Shown here piece after piece: positions 30,258 through 39,958 of a stretch of DNA of 42,305 nucleotides; position 1 is the stretch's first letter; the number at the start of each line of letters is the position of its first letter. Origin of the DNA: an uncultured Prevotellaceae bacterium (GTDB lineage Bacteria; Bacteroidota; Bacteroidia; Bacteroidales; Bacteroidaceae). The stretch lies in NCBI GenBank assembly GCA_902800585.1, contig CADCEW010000015.1, forward strand, positions 1,003 through 43,307. The letters run 5' to 3'. The notes under the pieces were generated by a model, which was not told the DNA's origin, ran no database searches, and saw only the letters and a list, made by a program, of their open reading frames with translations. The position numbers and the translations under genes were made by a program.

Positions 30258-32468
30258 TCAGATTCTGCTGACTTGCTTCACACCTTTGACTGTGCGAAGT
30301 TTTTTGATAAGTGCCTCCAGACGGGAGGTATCATCAATCATAATGGTGAGATTACCACTGAAAAGTCCATCGTGCGAGTCGATATTGATGCTACGAAGTA
30401 CGAGTTTCTCGTCGTGCGAGATAATATTGGTGAGATTACTAACGATGCCGATATCATCGTTACCAATAACACGGAGAGTGATAGAATATTGGGATGAACC
30501 CTTCCCACTCCATTTAGCTTTTACAATACGGTAGCCAAAGCGCTTACGCAACTCAGGAGCATTCGGACAGTCAACACGATGAATCTTGATACCGCCATTA
30601 ACTGTCACAAAACCAAAGACCTTATCACCATAGATTGGCTGACAACAACGCGCTAACTGATAATCGACACCTTTCATGCCCTGATCGATAACGAGCACAT
30701 CATCCTGATAATGTTCATTGGGCAGATGCGACTCATCCAAAACAAAATCGGATGCACTTTGTGCAACATTATTTCCTGTGACAGGCTGCTCGTCTCGCTG
30801 TATCTCCACATATTTGTCTATCACTGCATTCACGTCCAGGGTGCCGTCTGCAATATGACGATAGAAGTCACTCACTTCTTTGAAACCAAGTTTCTTGATA
30901 AGTTGCTGCATGATGGACTCTTCCATCTCCAATTTTCGGTTCTTGAACTTCCGCTCTAAAGTCTCCTTGGCAAAAAGTCCCTCCTTCACCTGTGTCTCCT
31001 TCAAGGCAAGGCGTACCTTCGACTTCGCACGCGAAGTCTTCACAATATTCAGCCATTCCTGTCGGGGCTTCTGATTAGAGGAAGTCATAATCTCCACCTG
31101 GTCACCACTCTGCAGTGGCTGACGAAGTGGCACTACCTTATTATTAATACGGGCTCCTGTGCAGGAATTACCTATCTTCGAATGGATATGGTAAGCGAAG
31201 TCAAGCACCGTAGCACCCTTCGGGAACTTATATAAATCGCCTTTCGGCGTGAAAACAAATACTTCGTCCTCATAAAGATCCATCTTAAACTGATCCATAG
31301 CCTCCAGACCGTCTGAGGTTTCCAGCATAGAACGGATATTCGTCAACCATTCGTCCAAGCCAGTCTCTCCCTTCACACCCTTATATCGCCAATGAGCAGC
31401 TACACCACGCTCTGCAATCTCGTCCATGCGTTCGGTACGTATCTGTACCTCTACCCACTTCTGCTCAGGACCTAAAACGGTTATATGCAAACTTTCATAA
31501 CCATTTGACTTAGGAACACTTAACCAGTCTCGCAGACGCTTTGGATTGGGTTGATACATGTCTGTCACGATAGAATATACCTGCCAGCAATGCATCTTCT
31601 CCTTCTCTATCGGAGAATCCAAGATTACCCGAATGGCGAAAAGGTCGTAAACACCCTCGAAGTCACATTTCTGTTTCTTCATCTTCTGCCAGATAGAGTG
31701 TATTGACTTCGTACGTCCCTTGATATGGAACTTCAAACCTGCCGCTGTCAGACGTTCACTGACAGGTTGGATAAATTGCTCGATATAGGCGTCACGACTT
31801 TTCTTTGTGGCACTCAGTTTCTCCTTAATATAATAATAGGCATCATGCTCCAAATATTTCAGTGACAAGTCCTCCAACTCTGACTTCATTTTATAAAGAC
31901 CGAGTTTATGAGCCAATGGTGCATAAAGATAGGCAGCCTCTTCACTCACCTCACGCTTCGCATCCTCTTGGGTTGTATCACGGATTTGTCGCATCAGGTT
32001 TACACGGTCGGCAATCATAATCAGGATGACACGCATATCCTCTGCAAATGAGAGCAACAGGTTTCGGAAATTCTCTGTCTCTACCACAGGATTTTTTTTG
32101 TAGAGTTCCTGGATGCGCTGGAGCCCATGCAAGATGCGGGCAACGGAATCACCGAACTCTTTTCCTACCTCTTCAATCGTCAGATGTCCATCTTCTATGC
32201 TAGGATGCAACAACACTGCCAATACAGCATCACGCTTCAGTCCGATTTCCTCCACCACCAACTGAGCCGTCTGAAAAGCAAGTACAATAGGATTCAGTCC
32301 GAATACATCGCGACGTATCTGATTCTGCTCTATATAACTGCCCAAACGTTGACGCATCTTCTCTTCGTCACTCTCTTTCAGTGACGAGGTTATCTCCTGC
32401 CGTATCTGATTATATAAAGCAAGGGTCTCTTCTTTCTCTTGTGGAGTAAAATCAAGTTTCTCTATCAT
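30258..32468 (-). CDS. relA: RelA/SpoT homolog, synthetase intact, hydrolase site degenerate
   Basis: 736 aa from the ATG at 32468; the longer frame covers the promoter. The order is a pseudo-HD domain (about 50-180), synthetase (about 230-345, with GRTKSIHSIWQKM, YDLFAIRVI, PKSNGYESLH and VEVQIRT), TGS (FTPKGDLYKFPKGATVLDFA), a Cys-pair region (LARCCQPIYGD) and ACT. Synthetase Asp and Glu are present. In the HD domain the usual HD pair reads His-Pro (HPSIEDG, 88-94) and the earlier His position is Asn59, while ADR is kept. The enzyme probably makes (p)ppGpp but may not degrade it. A second Rel/SpoT elsewhere would then be expected. Confidence 0.93.
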   Translation of the reverse strand: MIEKLDFTPQEKEETLALYNQIRQEITSSLKESDEEKMRQRLGSYIEQNQIRRDVFGLNPIVLAFQTAQLVVEEIGLKRDAVLAVLLHPSIEDGHLTIEEVGKEFGDSVARILHGLQRIQELYKKNPVVETENFRNLLLSFAEDMRVILIMIADRVNLMRQIRDTTQEDAKREVSEEAAYLYAPLAHKLGLYKMKSELEDLSLKYLEHDAYYYIKEKLSATKKSRDAYIEQFIQPVSERLTAAGLKFHIKGRTKSIHSIWQKMKKQKCDFEGVYDLFAIRVILDSPIEKEKMHCWQVYSIVTDMYQPNPKRLRDWLSVPKSNGYESLHITVLGPEQKWVEVQIRTERMDEIAERGVAAHWRYKGVKGETGLDEWLTNIRSMLETSDGLEAMDQFKMDLYEDEVFVFTPKGDLYKFPKGATVLDFAYHIHSKIGNSCTGARINNKVVPLRQPLQSGDQVEIMTSSNQKPRQEWLNIVKTSRAKSKVRLALKETQVKEGLFAKETLERKFKNRKLEMEESIMQQLIKKLGFKEVSDFYRHIADGTLDVNAVIDKYVEIQRDEQPVTGNNVAQSASDFVLDESHLPNEHYQDDVLVIDQGMKGVDYQLARCCQPIYGDKVFGFVTVNGGIKIHRVDCPNAPELRKRFGYRIVKAKWSGKGSSQYSITLRVIGNDDIGIVSNLTNIISHDEKLVLRSINIDSHDGLFSGNLTIMIDDTSRLEALIKKLRTVKGVKQVSRI

Positions 32469-32477
32469 AATTCGGGT

Positions 32478-32485
32478 CAAAGGTA
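32478..32485 (-). promoter_or_regulatory. Putative relA -7 box
   Basis: The minus strand reads TACCTTTG, a full match, only 9 nt before the ATG. The -33 region is weak (GCTT). Confidence 0.5.
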
Positions 32486-32526
32486 CAAAATTTTCAGTTA
32501 AGTAAAGCATATTTCCGCCAAAACAT

Positions 32527-32557
32527 TTGGCACTATCCTCGTTTTTCATTATCTTTG
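32527..32557 (+). promoter_or_regulatory. DUF4301 gene promoter
   Basis: TTGG (32527-32530), exactly 19 bp, then TATCTTTG (32550-32557), 30 nt before the ATG. Confidence 0.68.
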
Positions 32558-32587
32558 CAAAATAGAATCAAATAAATATTTTATATT

Positions 32588-34105
32588 ATGTTATCACAAC
32601 AAGACCTAAAACAACTCGCCCAGAAGGGCATCAATGAAACACAGATTGAGTATCAACTCGGACAGTTCAAAACTGGTTTTCCTTTCCTGAAGTTAGAGGC
32701 TGCCGCCAGTATCGGACATGGTATCATTGCTCCTGCCGAAACTGACCGTAAAAAATTTGTAGATGCTTGGCAACAATATAAGGCTGCTGGCAAACGTGTA
32801 GTGAAATTTGTACCCGCCTCAGGTGCCGCCAGCCGAATGTTCAAGGATATGTTTGCCTTTGTGGATGCCGACTATGACGTACCCACCACTGACTTCGAGA
32901 AGAAATACTTCGAGAACATTGAAAAGTTTGCATTCTATGCCGAACTGGATGCTGCCTGCCAGAAGAACGAAGGCAAAAGTATCAAGGAACTTATCACTTC
33001 TGGCAATTACAAGGCTGTTGCCGCCAATATGCTGAAAGCAGAGGGACTGAATTACGGTCAGTTACCAAAGGGATTGTTACTCTTCCATAACTATCCCGAA
33101 GGTCCTCGTACACCAATGGAGGAACACTTAGTAGAGGGTGCCCTTTATGCGGCTTCCAATGGTGAGGCGCATGTTCATTTTACCGTTTCTCATGAGCATA
33201 TGGAACTCTTCAAGGCAAAAGTTGCTCAGAAGGCAGACATCTATGCAAAGAAATATGGTATTCAATATGATATCACTTTCTCAGAGCAGAAGCCATCTAC
33301 TGATACTATCGCTGCTAATCCTGACGGAACACCATTCCGTAACAGCGACGGCTCATTATTATTCCGTCCAGGCGGTCATGGTGCTTTGATTGAAAACCTC
33401 AATGAGATTGCTGCTGACGTTATCTTCGTGAAGAATATCGACAACGTTGTACCCGATCGTCTGAAGCCAGAGACAGTAGAGTGGAAACAGATTATCGCGG
33501 GTGTCCTTGTCACCCTGCAACAGAAGGCTTTCGACTATTTGCGTCTGCTGGATACAGGGAAATACAACCATGAGCAAATTGAGGAAATTATCCGTTTTGT
33601 ACAACAGGACCTCTGTTGCCGCAAGACAGATATCAAGGAATTGGAAGATGCCGAACTGGTTATCTACCTGCGTAACAAACTGAATCGTCCAATGCGTGTG
33701 TGTGGCGTAGTGAAGAATGTCGGCGAACCAGGCGGTGGTCCATTCCTCACCTACAATCAGGACGGTACCGTTAGTTTACAGATATTGGAGAGTTCACAGA
33801 TTGACAAGTCGAACAAGGAGTATATGGAAATGTTTACCAAGGGCACCCACTTTAACCCCGTCGACCTCGTCTGTGCTGTGAAGGACTATAAAGGCAATGC
33901 TTTTGACCTGCCGAAGTATGTAGACCCAACAACAGGTTTTATCTCACAGAAATCAAAGAGTGGTAAAGAGTTGCAGGCACTGGAATTGCCAGGACTGTGG
34001 AACGGTGCGATGAGCAACTGGAGTACTGTCTTCGTAGAAGTTCCACTCGGCACCTTCAATCCCGTGAAGACTGTCAACGACTTATTACGCGAACAGCACC
34101 AATAA
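32588..34105 (+). CDS. DUF4301 family protein
   Basis: 505 aa, soluble, without a signal peptide. KFVPASGAASRMFKDM (about residues 76-91) resembles the nucleotide-binding signature of sugar-phosphate nucleotidyltransferases. Other conserved-looking blocks are LLLFHNYPEGPRTPMEEHLVEGA, LLFRPGGHGALIENLNEI and KNVGEPGGGPFLT. I assign DUF4301, a Bacteroidetes family of unknown function; a nucleotidyltransferase-like activity is plausible but unproven. It is monocistronic with a consensus promoter, and ends 1 nt from the convergent queC stop. Confidence 0.82.
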   Translation: MLSQQDLKQLAQKGINETQIEYQLGQFKTGFPFLKLEAAASIGHGIIAPAETDRKKFVDAWQQYKAAGKRVVKFVPASGAASRMFKDMFAFVDADYDVPTTDFEKKYFENIEKFAFYAELDAACQKNEGKSIKELITSGNYKAVAANMLKAEGLNYGQLPKGLLLFHNYPEGPRTPMEEHLVEGALYAASNGEAHVHFTVSHEHMELFKAKVAQKADIYAKKYGIQYDITFSEQKPSTDTIAANPDGTPFRNSDGSLLFRPGGHGALIENLNEIAADVIFVKNIDNVVPDRLKPETVEWKQIIAGVLVTLQQKAFDYLRLLDTGKYNHEQIEEIIRFVQQDLCCRKTDIKELEDAELVIYLRNKLNRPMRVCGVVKNVGEPGGGPFLTYNQDGTVSLQILESSQIDKSNKEYMEMFTKGTHFNPVDLVCAVKDYKGNAFDLPKYVDPTTGFISQKSKSGKELQALELPGLWNGAMSNWSTVFVEVPLGTFNPVKTVNDLLREQHQ

Positions 34106-34106
34106 G

Positions 34107-34781
34107 TTACTTACGGGAAGCTTTACTGCTGAGATATTTCTCTAAACCCTCACGACGGAGTTTGCAAGCAGGACAATGTCCGCAACCGTCACCGGGAATG
34201 TTATTGTAGCAGGTCAGTGTCTGGGTACGTATCAAATCAAGTACACCTAACTGATCTGCTAATTCCCATGTTTGTGCTTTGTCTATCCACATTAACGGAG
34301 TATGAATCACAAACTGCTCGTCCATACCTAAGTTCAATGACACATTAAGCGACTTGATAAACGCATCACGACAGTCAGGATAACCGCTATAGTCTGTCTG
34401 TGACACACCTGTCACCAGATGATTGATGCCACGCTCACGGGCAAAGACAGCAGCAATGGAAATAAAGAACATATTACGTCCTGGTACGAAAGTATTGGGA
34501 GGACCGTCTGCAGGTTTCTCTTGATCCATCACGATGGAACTATCTGTGAGTGAGTTGCGTCCCAACTTACCGATAAACGACACATCCATCACATGCCATT
34601 TCACACCAGCTCCCTCTGCAATACGCTTTGCCACATTAACCTCCTCTGCGTGTTTCTGACCGTATATAAAAGTCAATGCCTCCACATGAGCGAAATGCTT
34701 CAGTGCCCAAAATAGGCACGTTGTACTATCCTGGCCGCCACTATATACAATCAGTGCGGTTTCCTTGTTCATTGGTTTCAT
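34107..34781 (-). CDS. queC: 7-cyano-7-deazaguanine synthase
   Basis: 224 aa. QueC converts 7-carboxy-7-deazaguanine to preQ0 with ATP and ammonia, in queuosine synthesis. The PP-loop is [11 protein letters not shown] (about residues 12-22). [17 protein letters not shown] and [15 protein letters not shown] bind substrate. The C-terminal zinc site is C...CGHCPAC (four Cys). Two ATGs (34781 and 34772) are possible. It lies 6 nt downstream of the queuosine-precursor transporter and so probably falls under the same preQ1 riboswitch transcript. QueD, QueE and QueF are not in the window. Confidence 0.96.
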   Translation of the reverse strand: MKPMNKETALIVYSGGQDSTTCLFWALKHFAHVEALTFIYGQKHAEEVNVAKRIAEGAGVKWHVMDVSFIGKLGRNSLTDSSIVMDQEKPADGPPNTFVPGRNMFFISIAAVFARERGINHLVTGVSQTDYSGYPDCRDAFIKSLNVSLNLGMDEQFVIHTPLMWIDKAQTWELADQLGVLDLIRTQTLTCYNNIPGDGCGHCPACKLRREGLEKYLSSKASRK

Positions 34782-34787
34782 AATCTC

Positions 34788-35459
34788 CTATATAATACTA
34801 TAATTAATATCATTATCATACACATCCATACCCTCAGTACGTTTTAGCCATTTTACAAAACGGATGGTCATGGGTAATATCACTACTTCAACAAGAGTCT
34901 TCACTACGACCTGAGACCCCATCATCAATATGAGGTTCTCTGTAGGAACAATACCTCCTAAAGCTATCGGAAAAAAGATTAGAGAGTCTGTCACTTCACC
35001 CACAACTGTCGAAGCAATAGCACGGAAAGAGAATCGTTGTCCCTTGTCGCGAATCTTCATGCGACTCATCACATAAGCATTCATCAGAGAACCCACTACA
35101 AAGGCTGCAAAAGAGGCTAAAGCCACACGCGGAGCAAGTCCGAATAATGCATGGAATCCCTCTTGGTTAGTCCAATAAGGTGCTCCGGGAATCATATCTG
35201 CCAACCATGCTATTAGAACGAAGGCGAAATTCATCACAAAGCCTGTCCAAATAACTAACTTCGCACGACGATAACCCCAAACTTCTGTGATACAGTCGTT
35301 GACGACATAGGAGATGGGAAACACTAAGACACCCGATGTCAGATTCAGTGGTCCGAACTGAATCTGTTTTGTTGCTAAAAGGTTTGCCAATATCAGACAA
35401 ACACAGAATGTGACTGCAAGCAACATGAATGTCACACTCACTTGTTCATTTTTTCTCAT
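34788..35459 (-). CDS. yhhQ: Queuosine precursor transporter (YhhQ/VUT family)
   Basis: 223 aa from the ATG at 35459 (MRKNEQVSVTFMLLA). The open frame starts earlier at a TTG inside the riboswitch loop, which is rejected. Six hydrophobic segments are visible. Family marks are ILANLLATKQIQFGPLN, FPISYVVNDCITEVWGYRRAK and VGEVTDSLIFFPIAL, matching the YhhQ/VUT family that imports preQ0 or preQ1. The neighbour queC and an upstream preQ1 riboswitch support the substrate strongly. It is both a salvage and a feedback point for queuosine supply. Confidence 0.93.
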   Translation of the reverse strand: MRKNEQVSVTFMLLAVTFCVCLILANLLATKQIQFGPLNLTSGVLVFPISYVVNDCITEVWGYRRAKLVIWTGFVMNFAFVLIAWLADMIPGAPYWTNQEGFHALFGLAPRVALASFAAFVVGSLMNAYVMSRMKIRDKGQRFSFRAIASTVVGEVTDSLIFFPIALGGIVPTENLILMMGSQVVVKTLVEVVILPMTIRFVKWLKRTEGMDVYDNDINYSII

Positions 35460-35463
35460 TGTT

Positions 35464-35497
35464 CTTGTTTTGTTAAAGGGGGTTATCAAGTACCCCT
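35464..35497 (-). promoter_or_regulatory. preQ1-I riboswitch on the yhhQ start
   Basis: On the minus strand P1 is AGGGG (35497-35493) with CCCCU (35481-35477). The loop UACUUGAUAAC aligns with the B. subtilis queC aptamer loop UUCUAGCUACAC and keeps the final C that pairs with preQ1. An A-rich tail UUAACAAAA leads to CAAG (35467-35464), which pairs perfectly with loop CUUG (35490-35487) to form the H-type pseudoknot. The start AUG is 4 nt further on, so ligand binding should block translation initiation rather than terminate transcription; no terminator hairpin follows. Confidence 0.85.
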
Positions 35498-35510
35498 GTG
35501 TATTTTATAT

Positions 35511-36650
35511 TTATATCTTATACTTCTTTTTTTCATGAGTGGCACGCTGTGGAGTACCCGACATGCCACCTATGCTTGGTGACTTCACGCCACGATAGCC
35601 GTTCCACCGCTGCATAATCTTATCGACATAGCCGGCAGTCTCGGAGCCACGCATATATCCGTACTTCACAACTGGGTCGTTATAGTATTCTGGCTGTGCA
35701 AGTAACAAGATGTAATGACTGACATCTGCCCAACGCTGTGGGTCACGTCCGTTCTTTTTTGCCAGTGCCATAGCGTCACGGACATGATTGGCACCACCGT
35801 TATAGGCAGCAAGAATGAACTTGATGCGCTCCTGCTGGTTACGGATATCCGAGAAAGAACGGTCGAGTTCTCCGATGAGTTTGGCTGCGGCAGCAATACT
35901 CCTCTCTGGGTTGAACATGTCCGAACGTGCCAATCCCAAGTGGTCTGCTGTTGTCGGCATAATCTGCATGAGTCCACAGGCACCCGCCCACGAACGAGCC
36001 TGCGGGTCGAAAGTCGACTCCTGATAACACTGTGCCGCCATCAAACGCCAGTCCCAGCGGATGCTGCGACAGTGTTGTTGGAACAGAGCATCATAATGAG
36101 AGATAACACCACCTTTGGCATTCAGCATTGGTGCATAGACGCGACGCTTCACAGAACGGGAAGATAACAGATAGTCTTCCTCTTTCTTTACCTCGTCAAG
36201 GAACTGCGGACGATACCACTCCTGGAGAGCTTTCTTTAACTGCGGCTTATCCTCTCCTATCTTCCACGCCAACTGCTTCACATTCGGTTGATTGTGAAAC
36301 AGAATGATGTCGGCATCTCCATCATGAAGGCGACGTACCATCTCAGCTGAATCACGACACACCTCTACACGCAAACTGACTCCAATCTTGTTCGTAAACC
36401 GTTGACATAGCATGTATTCTGTACCAAGATGTTTTCCGCGATAGTCATAATAAGTTTCTGGACCCGTCATGGCAAGGGCTATCAGTTCACCATTACTGAC
36501 AATTTGCTCCAAGTCGAAAACTGACGGACCTGTATCTGTACTTGTCTCTTCTTCGTCCCATGGAGTCAACGGCTGTTCTTGCTTCTGAGAACAAGAAGTC
36601 AGCACCAGAAGAAACGTTATTAAATGAATATATATGCTCTTTTGCGTCAA
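35511..36650 (-). CDS. MltF-like lytic murein transglycosylase, lipoprotein
   Basis: 379 aa from a TTG at 36650. No ATG is available in the signal region, and the following residues TQKSIYIHLITFLLVLTSCS form a lipoprotein signal (lipobox LTSC). A solute-binding-like domain (about 45-150, YDYRGKHLGTEYMLCQRF ... DADIILFHN) precedes an SLT domain (about 185-330). The catalytic Glu is in CYQESTFDPQARS, followed by GACGLMQIMPTTA and AAYNGGANHV. This is the MltF layout for cleaving peptidoglycan. A consensus promoter lies upstream; the stop is 13 nt from the riboswitch, so readthrough into yhhQ is possible. Confidence 0.9.
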   Translation of the reverse strand: MTQKSIYIHLITFLLVLTSCSQKQEQPLTPWDEEETSTDTGPSVFDLEQIVSNGELIALAMTGPETYYDYRGKHLGTEYMLCQRFTNKIGVSLRVEVCRDSAEMVRRLHDGDADIILFHNQPNVKQLAWKIGEDKPQLKKALQEWYRPQFLDEVKKEEDYLLSSRSVKRRVYAPMLNAKGGVISHYDALFQQHCRSIRWDWRLMAAQCYQESTFDPQARSWAGACGLMQIMPTTADHLGLARSDMFNPERSIAAAAKLIGELDRSFSDIRNQQERIKFILAAYNGGANHVRDAMALAKKNGRDPQRWADVSHYILLLAQPEYYNDPVVKYGYMRGSETAGYVDKIMQRWNGYRGVKSPSIGGMSGTPQRATHEKKKYKI

Positions 36651-36669
36651 TTTCTTTGGATTTTGGGTG

Positions 36670-36700
36670 CAAAGGTACGATTAAGCGAGCATAAAACAAA
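36670..36700 (-). promoter_or_regulatory. Lytic transglycosylase gene promoter
   Basis: On the minus strand TTTG (36700-36697), exactly 19 bp, then TACCTTTG (36677-36670), 19 nt before the TTG start. It stands back-to-back with the hisG promoter. Confidence 0.68.
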
Positions 36701-36708
36701 ACATTTTC

Positions 36709-36739
36709 TTGCAAATATGGTGAGAAATGCGTAATTTTG
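36709..36739 (+). promoter_or_regulatory. hisG promoter
   Basis: TTGC (36709-36712), 19 bp, then TAATTTTG (36732-36739), leaving 24 nt to the ATG. The leader is too short for a his attenuator. Confidence 0.62.
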
Positions 36740-36763
36740 CAACCTAAATTAGCAAATAAGAAT

Positions 36764-37615
36764 ATGTTAAGAATAGCAGTACAATCAAAAGGTCGTCTGT
36801 TTGAAGACACGATGAACCTGCTTGCAGAGGCAGACATTAAGGTCAGTTCAGGACGACGCACCCTTTTAGTCCAATCAACCAATTTCCCTTTGGAAGTGCT
36901 ATATCTGCGTGATGACGACATCCCACAGAGTGTAGCCAGTGGTGTGGCAGATATCGGCGTAGTGGGTGAAAACGAATTTGTAGAGCGTGGTGAGGATGCG
37001 GAGATTGTTTCTCGTCTGGGTTTTTCCAAATGCCGTCTCTCCCTTGCCATCCCTAAAGAAATCGACTATCAGAGCGTGGAGTGGTTTAATGGTAAGAAGA
37101 TTGCCACTTCCTATCCCAACATCCTCCGTCAGTTCATGACAGAGAAAGGTATTAATGCTGAGATTCATGTCATTACTGGTTCTGTGGAAATCAGTCCGGG
37201 CATCGGTCTTGCCGATGGTATCTTCGATATCGTCAGCAGTGGTTCTACCCTCGTTAGCAATAATCTCCGTGAGGTAGAAGTGGTGATGCAGAGCGAAGCT
37301 TTGCTCATCGGACACAAGGGAATGACACAGGAGAAGCGTGACATCCTAGAGCAGATGTTGTTCCGATTCAAGGCAGTAAAGGATGCAGAAGACAAGAAAT
37401 ATGTCCGCATGAATGCCCCAAAGGCTCGCCTTCAGGAAATCATCAACGTACTGCCTGGTTTGAAGAGTCCCACCATCATCCCCCTTGCCGACGAGGAATG
37501 GTGTTCCGTACATACCGTTCTCGACCAGAAGCGTTTCTGGGAAATTATCGGTAAACTAAAAGAAATGGGTGCACAGGGTATCTTAGTGACTCCGATTGAA
37601 AAGATGATCATGTAA
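36764..37615 (+). CDS. hisG: ATP phosphoribosyltransferase (long form)
   Basis: 283 aa from the ATG at 36764; the in-frame TTG at 36737 lies in the -7 box. It catalyses the first, feedback-controlled step of histidine synthesis, ATP + PRPP to phosphoribosyl-ATP. Family stretches are LRIAVQSKGRLFEDT, YLRDDDIPQSVASGVADIGVVGENE and the PRPP-binding EISPGIGLADGIFDIVSSGSTL. A C-terminal HisG_C domain (about residues 210-283, ending GILVTPIEKMI) carries histidine inhibition in the long form, so no HisZ is needed. The stop overlaps the hisD ATG by 1 nt. Confidence 0.97.
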   Translation: MLRIAVQSKGRLFEDTMNLLAEADIKVSSGRRTLLVQSTNFPLEVLYLRDDDIPQSVASGVADIGVVGENEFVERGEDAEIVSRLGFSKCRLSLAIPKEIDYQSVEWFNGKKIATSYPNILRQFMTEKGINAEIHVITGSVEISPGIGLADGIFDIVSSGSTLVSNNLREVEVVMQSEALLIGHKGMTQEKRDILEQMLFRFKAVKDAEDKKYVRMNAPKARLQEIINVLPGLKSPTIIPLADEEWCSVHTVLDQKRFWEIIGKLKEMGAQGILVTPIEKMIM

Positions 37616-38901
37616 TGAAAATATATCGCTTTCCCAACAAAGACCTGTGGGGCGAGATTATCGCTCGTCCAAGACTTGACCTGACGAAACTCAACGCTAC
37701 TGTCAGCAGCGTTCTTGCTGACGTAAAGCAGCGTGGCGATGTAGCAGTAAAGGAGTATGAGGAGAAATTCGACAAGGCAGTACTGACCTCCCTTGCCGTC
37801 ACTGAACAAGAGATGGATGAGGCAGAGCAGTTAATCAGTGATGAACTGAAAGACGCTATTATCCTTGCGCATCATAATATCAAGGTATTCCATATCTCCC
37901 AGCGTTTTGTAGGACAGAAGATTAAAACACAAGAAGGAGTTACTTGCTGGCAAAAAAGTATTGCCATTGAGAAAGTCGGATTATATATCCCTGGTGGTAC
38001 TGCCCCACTCTTCTCTACTGTACTCATGCTTGCCACCCCTGCTAAGATTGCTGGTTGCAAGGAGATTGTGCTATGTACGCCTCCGAATAAGGAAGGCAAA
38101 GTGAATCCTGCCATCCTCTATGCTGCCCGTGTTGCTGGTGTCAGTAAGATTTTCAAGGCTGGTGGTGTACAGGCGATTGGTGCAATGGCATACGGAACAG
38201 AGTCTGTACCTAAAGTTTTTAAGATATTCGGGCCAGGCAATCAATATGTGATGGCTGCCAAGCAACAGGTCAGTCTTGACGAGGTGGCTATTGATATGCC
38301 TGCTGGTCCTTCGGAGGTTTGCGTTCTTGCTGACGAAACAGCAAATGCAGAATTCGTAGCCGCCGACTTATTGTCACAGGCAGAACATGGTATTGACTCA
38401 CAAGTGCTGCTCATCACTACTTCGGAGAGTAAACTTGAAGAGATACAACAAGAGGTTGACAAGCAGCTGGAAATATTACCACGTAAGGAAATGGCCTCCA
38501 AAGCATTAGATAACAGTCGCTATGTCCTCGTCGGTTCTTCTGACGAAATGATAGACCTCAGCAACTGCTATGCACCAGAACATCTGATTATCCAGACAAA
38601 AGACTATGAGCAATTAGCCGAGAAGGTCATCAATGCGGGTAGTGTATTCCTCGGTTCATACGCCTGTGAGAGTGCTGGCGACTATGCTAGCGGAACCAAT
38701 CATACCCTGCCTACACATGGTTATGCCACTGCCTATAATGGTGTTAACCTCGACAGTTATTGTCGCAAAATCACTTTCCAGCATCTCACAGAGGAAGGCA
38801 TCCGTCATATCGGTCATGCCGTTGAACTGATGGCAGAAGCAGAACAGCTTGATGCCCATAAGAATGCTATGAGCGTTCGTATCAAATCCCTTCCCCAATA
38901 A
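37615..38901 (+). CDS. hisD: Histidinol dehydrogenase
   Basis: 428 aa. This zinc enzyme performs the last two steps, oxidising histidinol to histidine with NAD. Signature regions include [17 protein letters not shown] (about residues 122-138), [32 protein letters not shown] and [14 protein letters not shown]. The zinc and catalytic block is [12 protein letters not shown], and CYAPEHLII follows. Length and motifs are complete. It overlaps hisG by 1 nt and is followed by a short repeat spacer before hisC. Confidence 0.97.
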   Translation: MKIYRFPNKDLWGEIIARPRLDLTKLNATVSSVLADVKQRGDVAVKEYEEKFDKAVLTSLAVTEQEMDEAEQLISDELKDAIILAHHNIKVFHISQRFVGQKIKTQEGVTCWQKSIAIEKVGLYIPGGTAPLFSTVLMLATPAKIAGCKEIVLCTPPNKEGKVNPAILYAARVAGVSKIFKAGGVQAIGAMAYGTESVPKVFKIFGPGNQYVMAAKQQVSLDEVAIDMPAGPSEVCVLADETANAEFVAADLLSQAEHGIDSQVLLITTSESKLEEIQQEVDKQLEILPRKEMASKALDNSRYVLVGSSDEMIDLSNCYAPEHLIIQTKDYEQLAEKVINAGSVFLGSYACESAGDYASGTNHTLPTHGYATAYNGVNLDSYCRKITFQHLTEEGIRHIGHAVELMAEAEQLDAHKNAMSVRIKSLPQ

Positions 38902-38923
38902 ACCCATTAAACCCATCAAGCCC
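38901..38923 (+). repeat. ACCCATTAA/ACCCATCAA spacer repeat between hisD and hisC
   Basis: The 22-nt spacer reads as three near-copies of a 9-nt unit (AACCCATTA, AACCCATCA, AGCCCATGA), the last running into the hisC start codon. Confidence 0.65.
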
Positions 38924-39958
38924 ATGAAGCCCTTAGAACAATTAGTCAGAAAGAATATCTGGAGTCTTGCACCCTATAGCAGTGCCCGTGATGAATACTC
39001 TGGCAAAGAGGCGCATGTATTCCTCGATGCCAACGAGAATCCATATGGGGCACCTTTTAACCGTTATCCCGATCCTTTACAGCGTGAGCTGAAGAAACAG
39101 ATATCGAAAGTCAAGGGCATTCCTGAGGATATGATTTTCCTGGGTAATGGCAGTGACGAAGCGATTGACCTGCCTTATCGCATCTTCTGTGAGCCTGGCA
39201 AGGATAATGTAGTGGCTATCGAACCGACTTATGGCATGTATAAGGTGTGTGCCGACATTAACGATATCGAGTATCGTCGTGTGCTACTTGACAAAAACTT
39301 CGATTTCAAGGCTGCCGATCTGTTGGCTTCATGTGATGCACATACGAAAATGATCTGGCTTTGCTCTCCTAACAACCCCACGGGTAACTCACTTAATCGT
39401 GACGAGATTATCAAAGTGATTGAGGGTTTTGAAGGCATCGTCATCGTTGACGAGGCATATAGTGACTTCGCCCAACAAAAGACACTCCGTGCGGAACTGG
39501 CGAAATACCCCAACCTCATCGTACTTAATACCATGAGTAAGGCTTGGGCATTGGCAGGTATCCGCCTCGGTATGGCATTTGCCACGAAAGACATTATTAA
39601 TATATATAATAAGGTGAAGTATCCGTATAATGTCAACCAACTCACCCAACAACAGGCCTTAGAGGCGCTGAAAGACCCGTTTGAGGTGGATAAGTGGGTA
39701 AAGACGCTGTTGACTGAGCGCAGTCGATTGATGCAAGCTTTCTCCGAACTGCCTGTCTGTGAGGAAGTGTATAAGACGGATGCTAACTTCTTCTTAGCCA
39801 AAGTGACGGATGCGCAGAAGATTTACGATTACTTAGTCGATAAAGGTATCATCGTGCGCAACCGCAGTCGTATTCAGTTATGTAACAACTGCCTACGTGT
39901 CACTATCGGTACGAAAAACGAGAATAACGAGCTGCTTGCCGCTCTGAGGCAATATTAA
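38924..39958 (+). CDS. hisC: Histidinol-phosphate aminotransferase
   Basis: 344 aa, PLP-dependent. It transaminates imidazole-acetol phosphate with glutamate to give histidinol phosphate. Marks are [12 protein letters not shown] at the N-terminus, [10 protein letters not shown] (PLP phosphate), CSPNNPTGN (about residue 147), VDEAYSDFA (about 167) and the Schiff-base lysine in [14 protein letters not shown] (about 205). [18 protein letters not shown] binds substrate. The stop overlaps the MFS ATG by 1 nt. hisB, often next in Bacteroidales his operons, is absent here. Confidence 0.95.
   Translation: MKPLEQLVRKNIWSLAPYSSARDEYSGKEAHVFLDANENPYGAPFNRYPDPLQRELKKQISKVKGIPEDMIFLGNGSDEAIDLPYRIFCEPGKDNVVAIEPTYGMYKVCADINDIEYRRVLLDKNFDFKAADLLASCDAHTKMIWLCSPNNPTGNSLNRDEIIKVIEGFEGIVIVDEAYSDFAQQKTLRAELAKYPNLIVLNTMSKAWALAGIRLGMAFATKDIINIYNKVKYPYNVNQLTQQQALEALKDPFEVDKWVKTLLTERSRLMQAFSELPVCEEVYKTDANFFLAKVTDAQKIYDYLVDKGIIVRNRSRIQLCNNCLRVTIGTKNENNELLAALRQY

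Noticed and set aside
35460-35489. TTG start for the YhhQ-type transporter
   Set aside because: It lies in the riboswitch loop, and the hydrophobic protein begins naturally at the ATG at 35459.
36740-36763. Histidine leader peptide or attenuator before hisG
   Set aside because: The leader is about 24 nt, with no His codon run and no hairpins.
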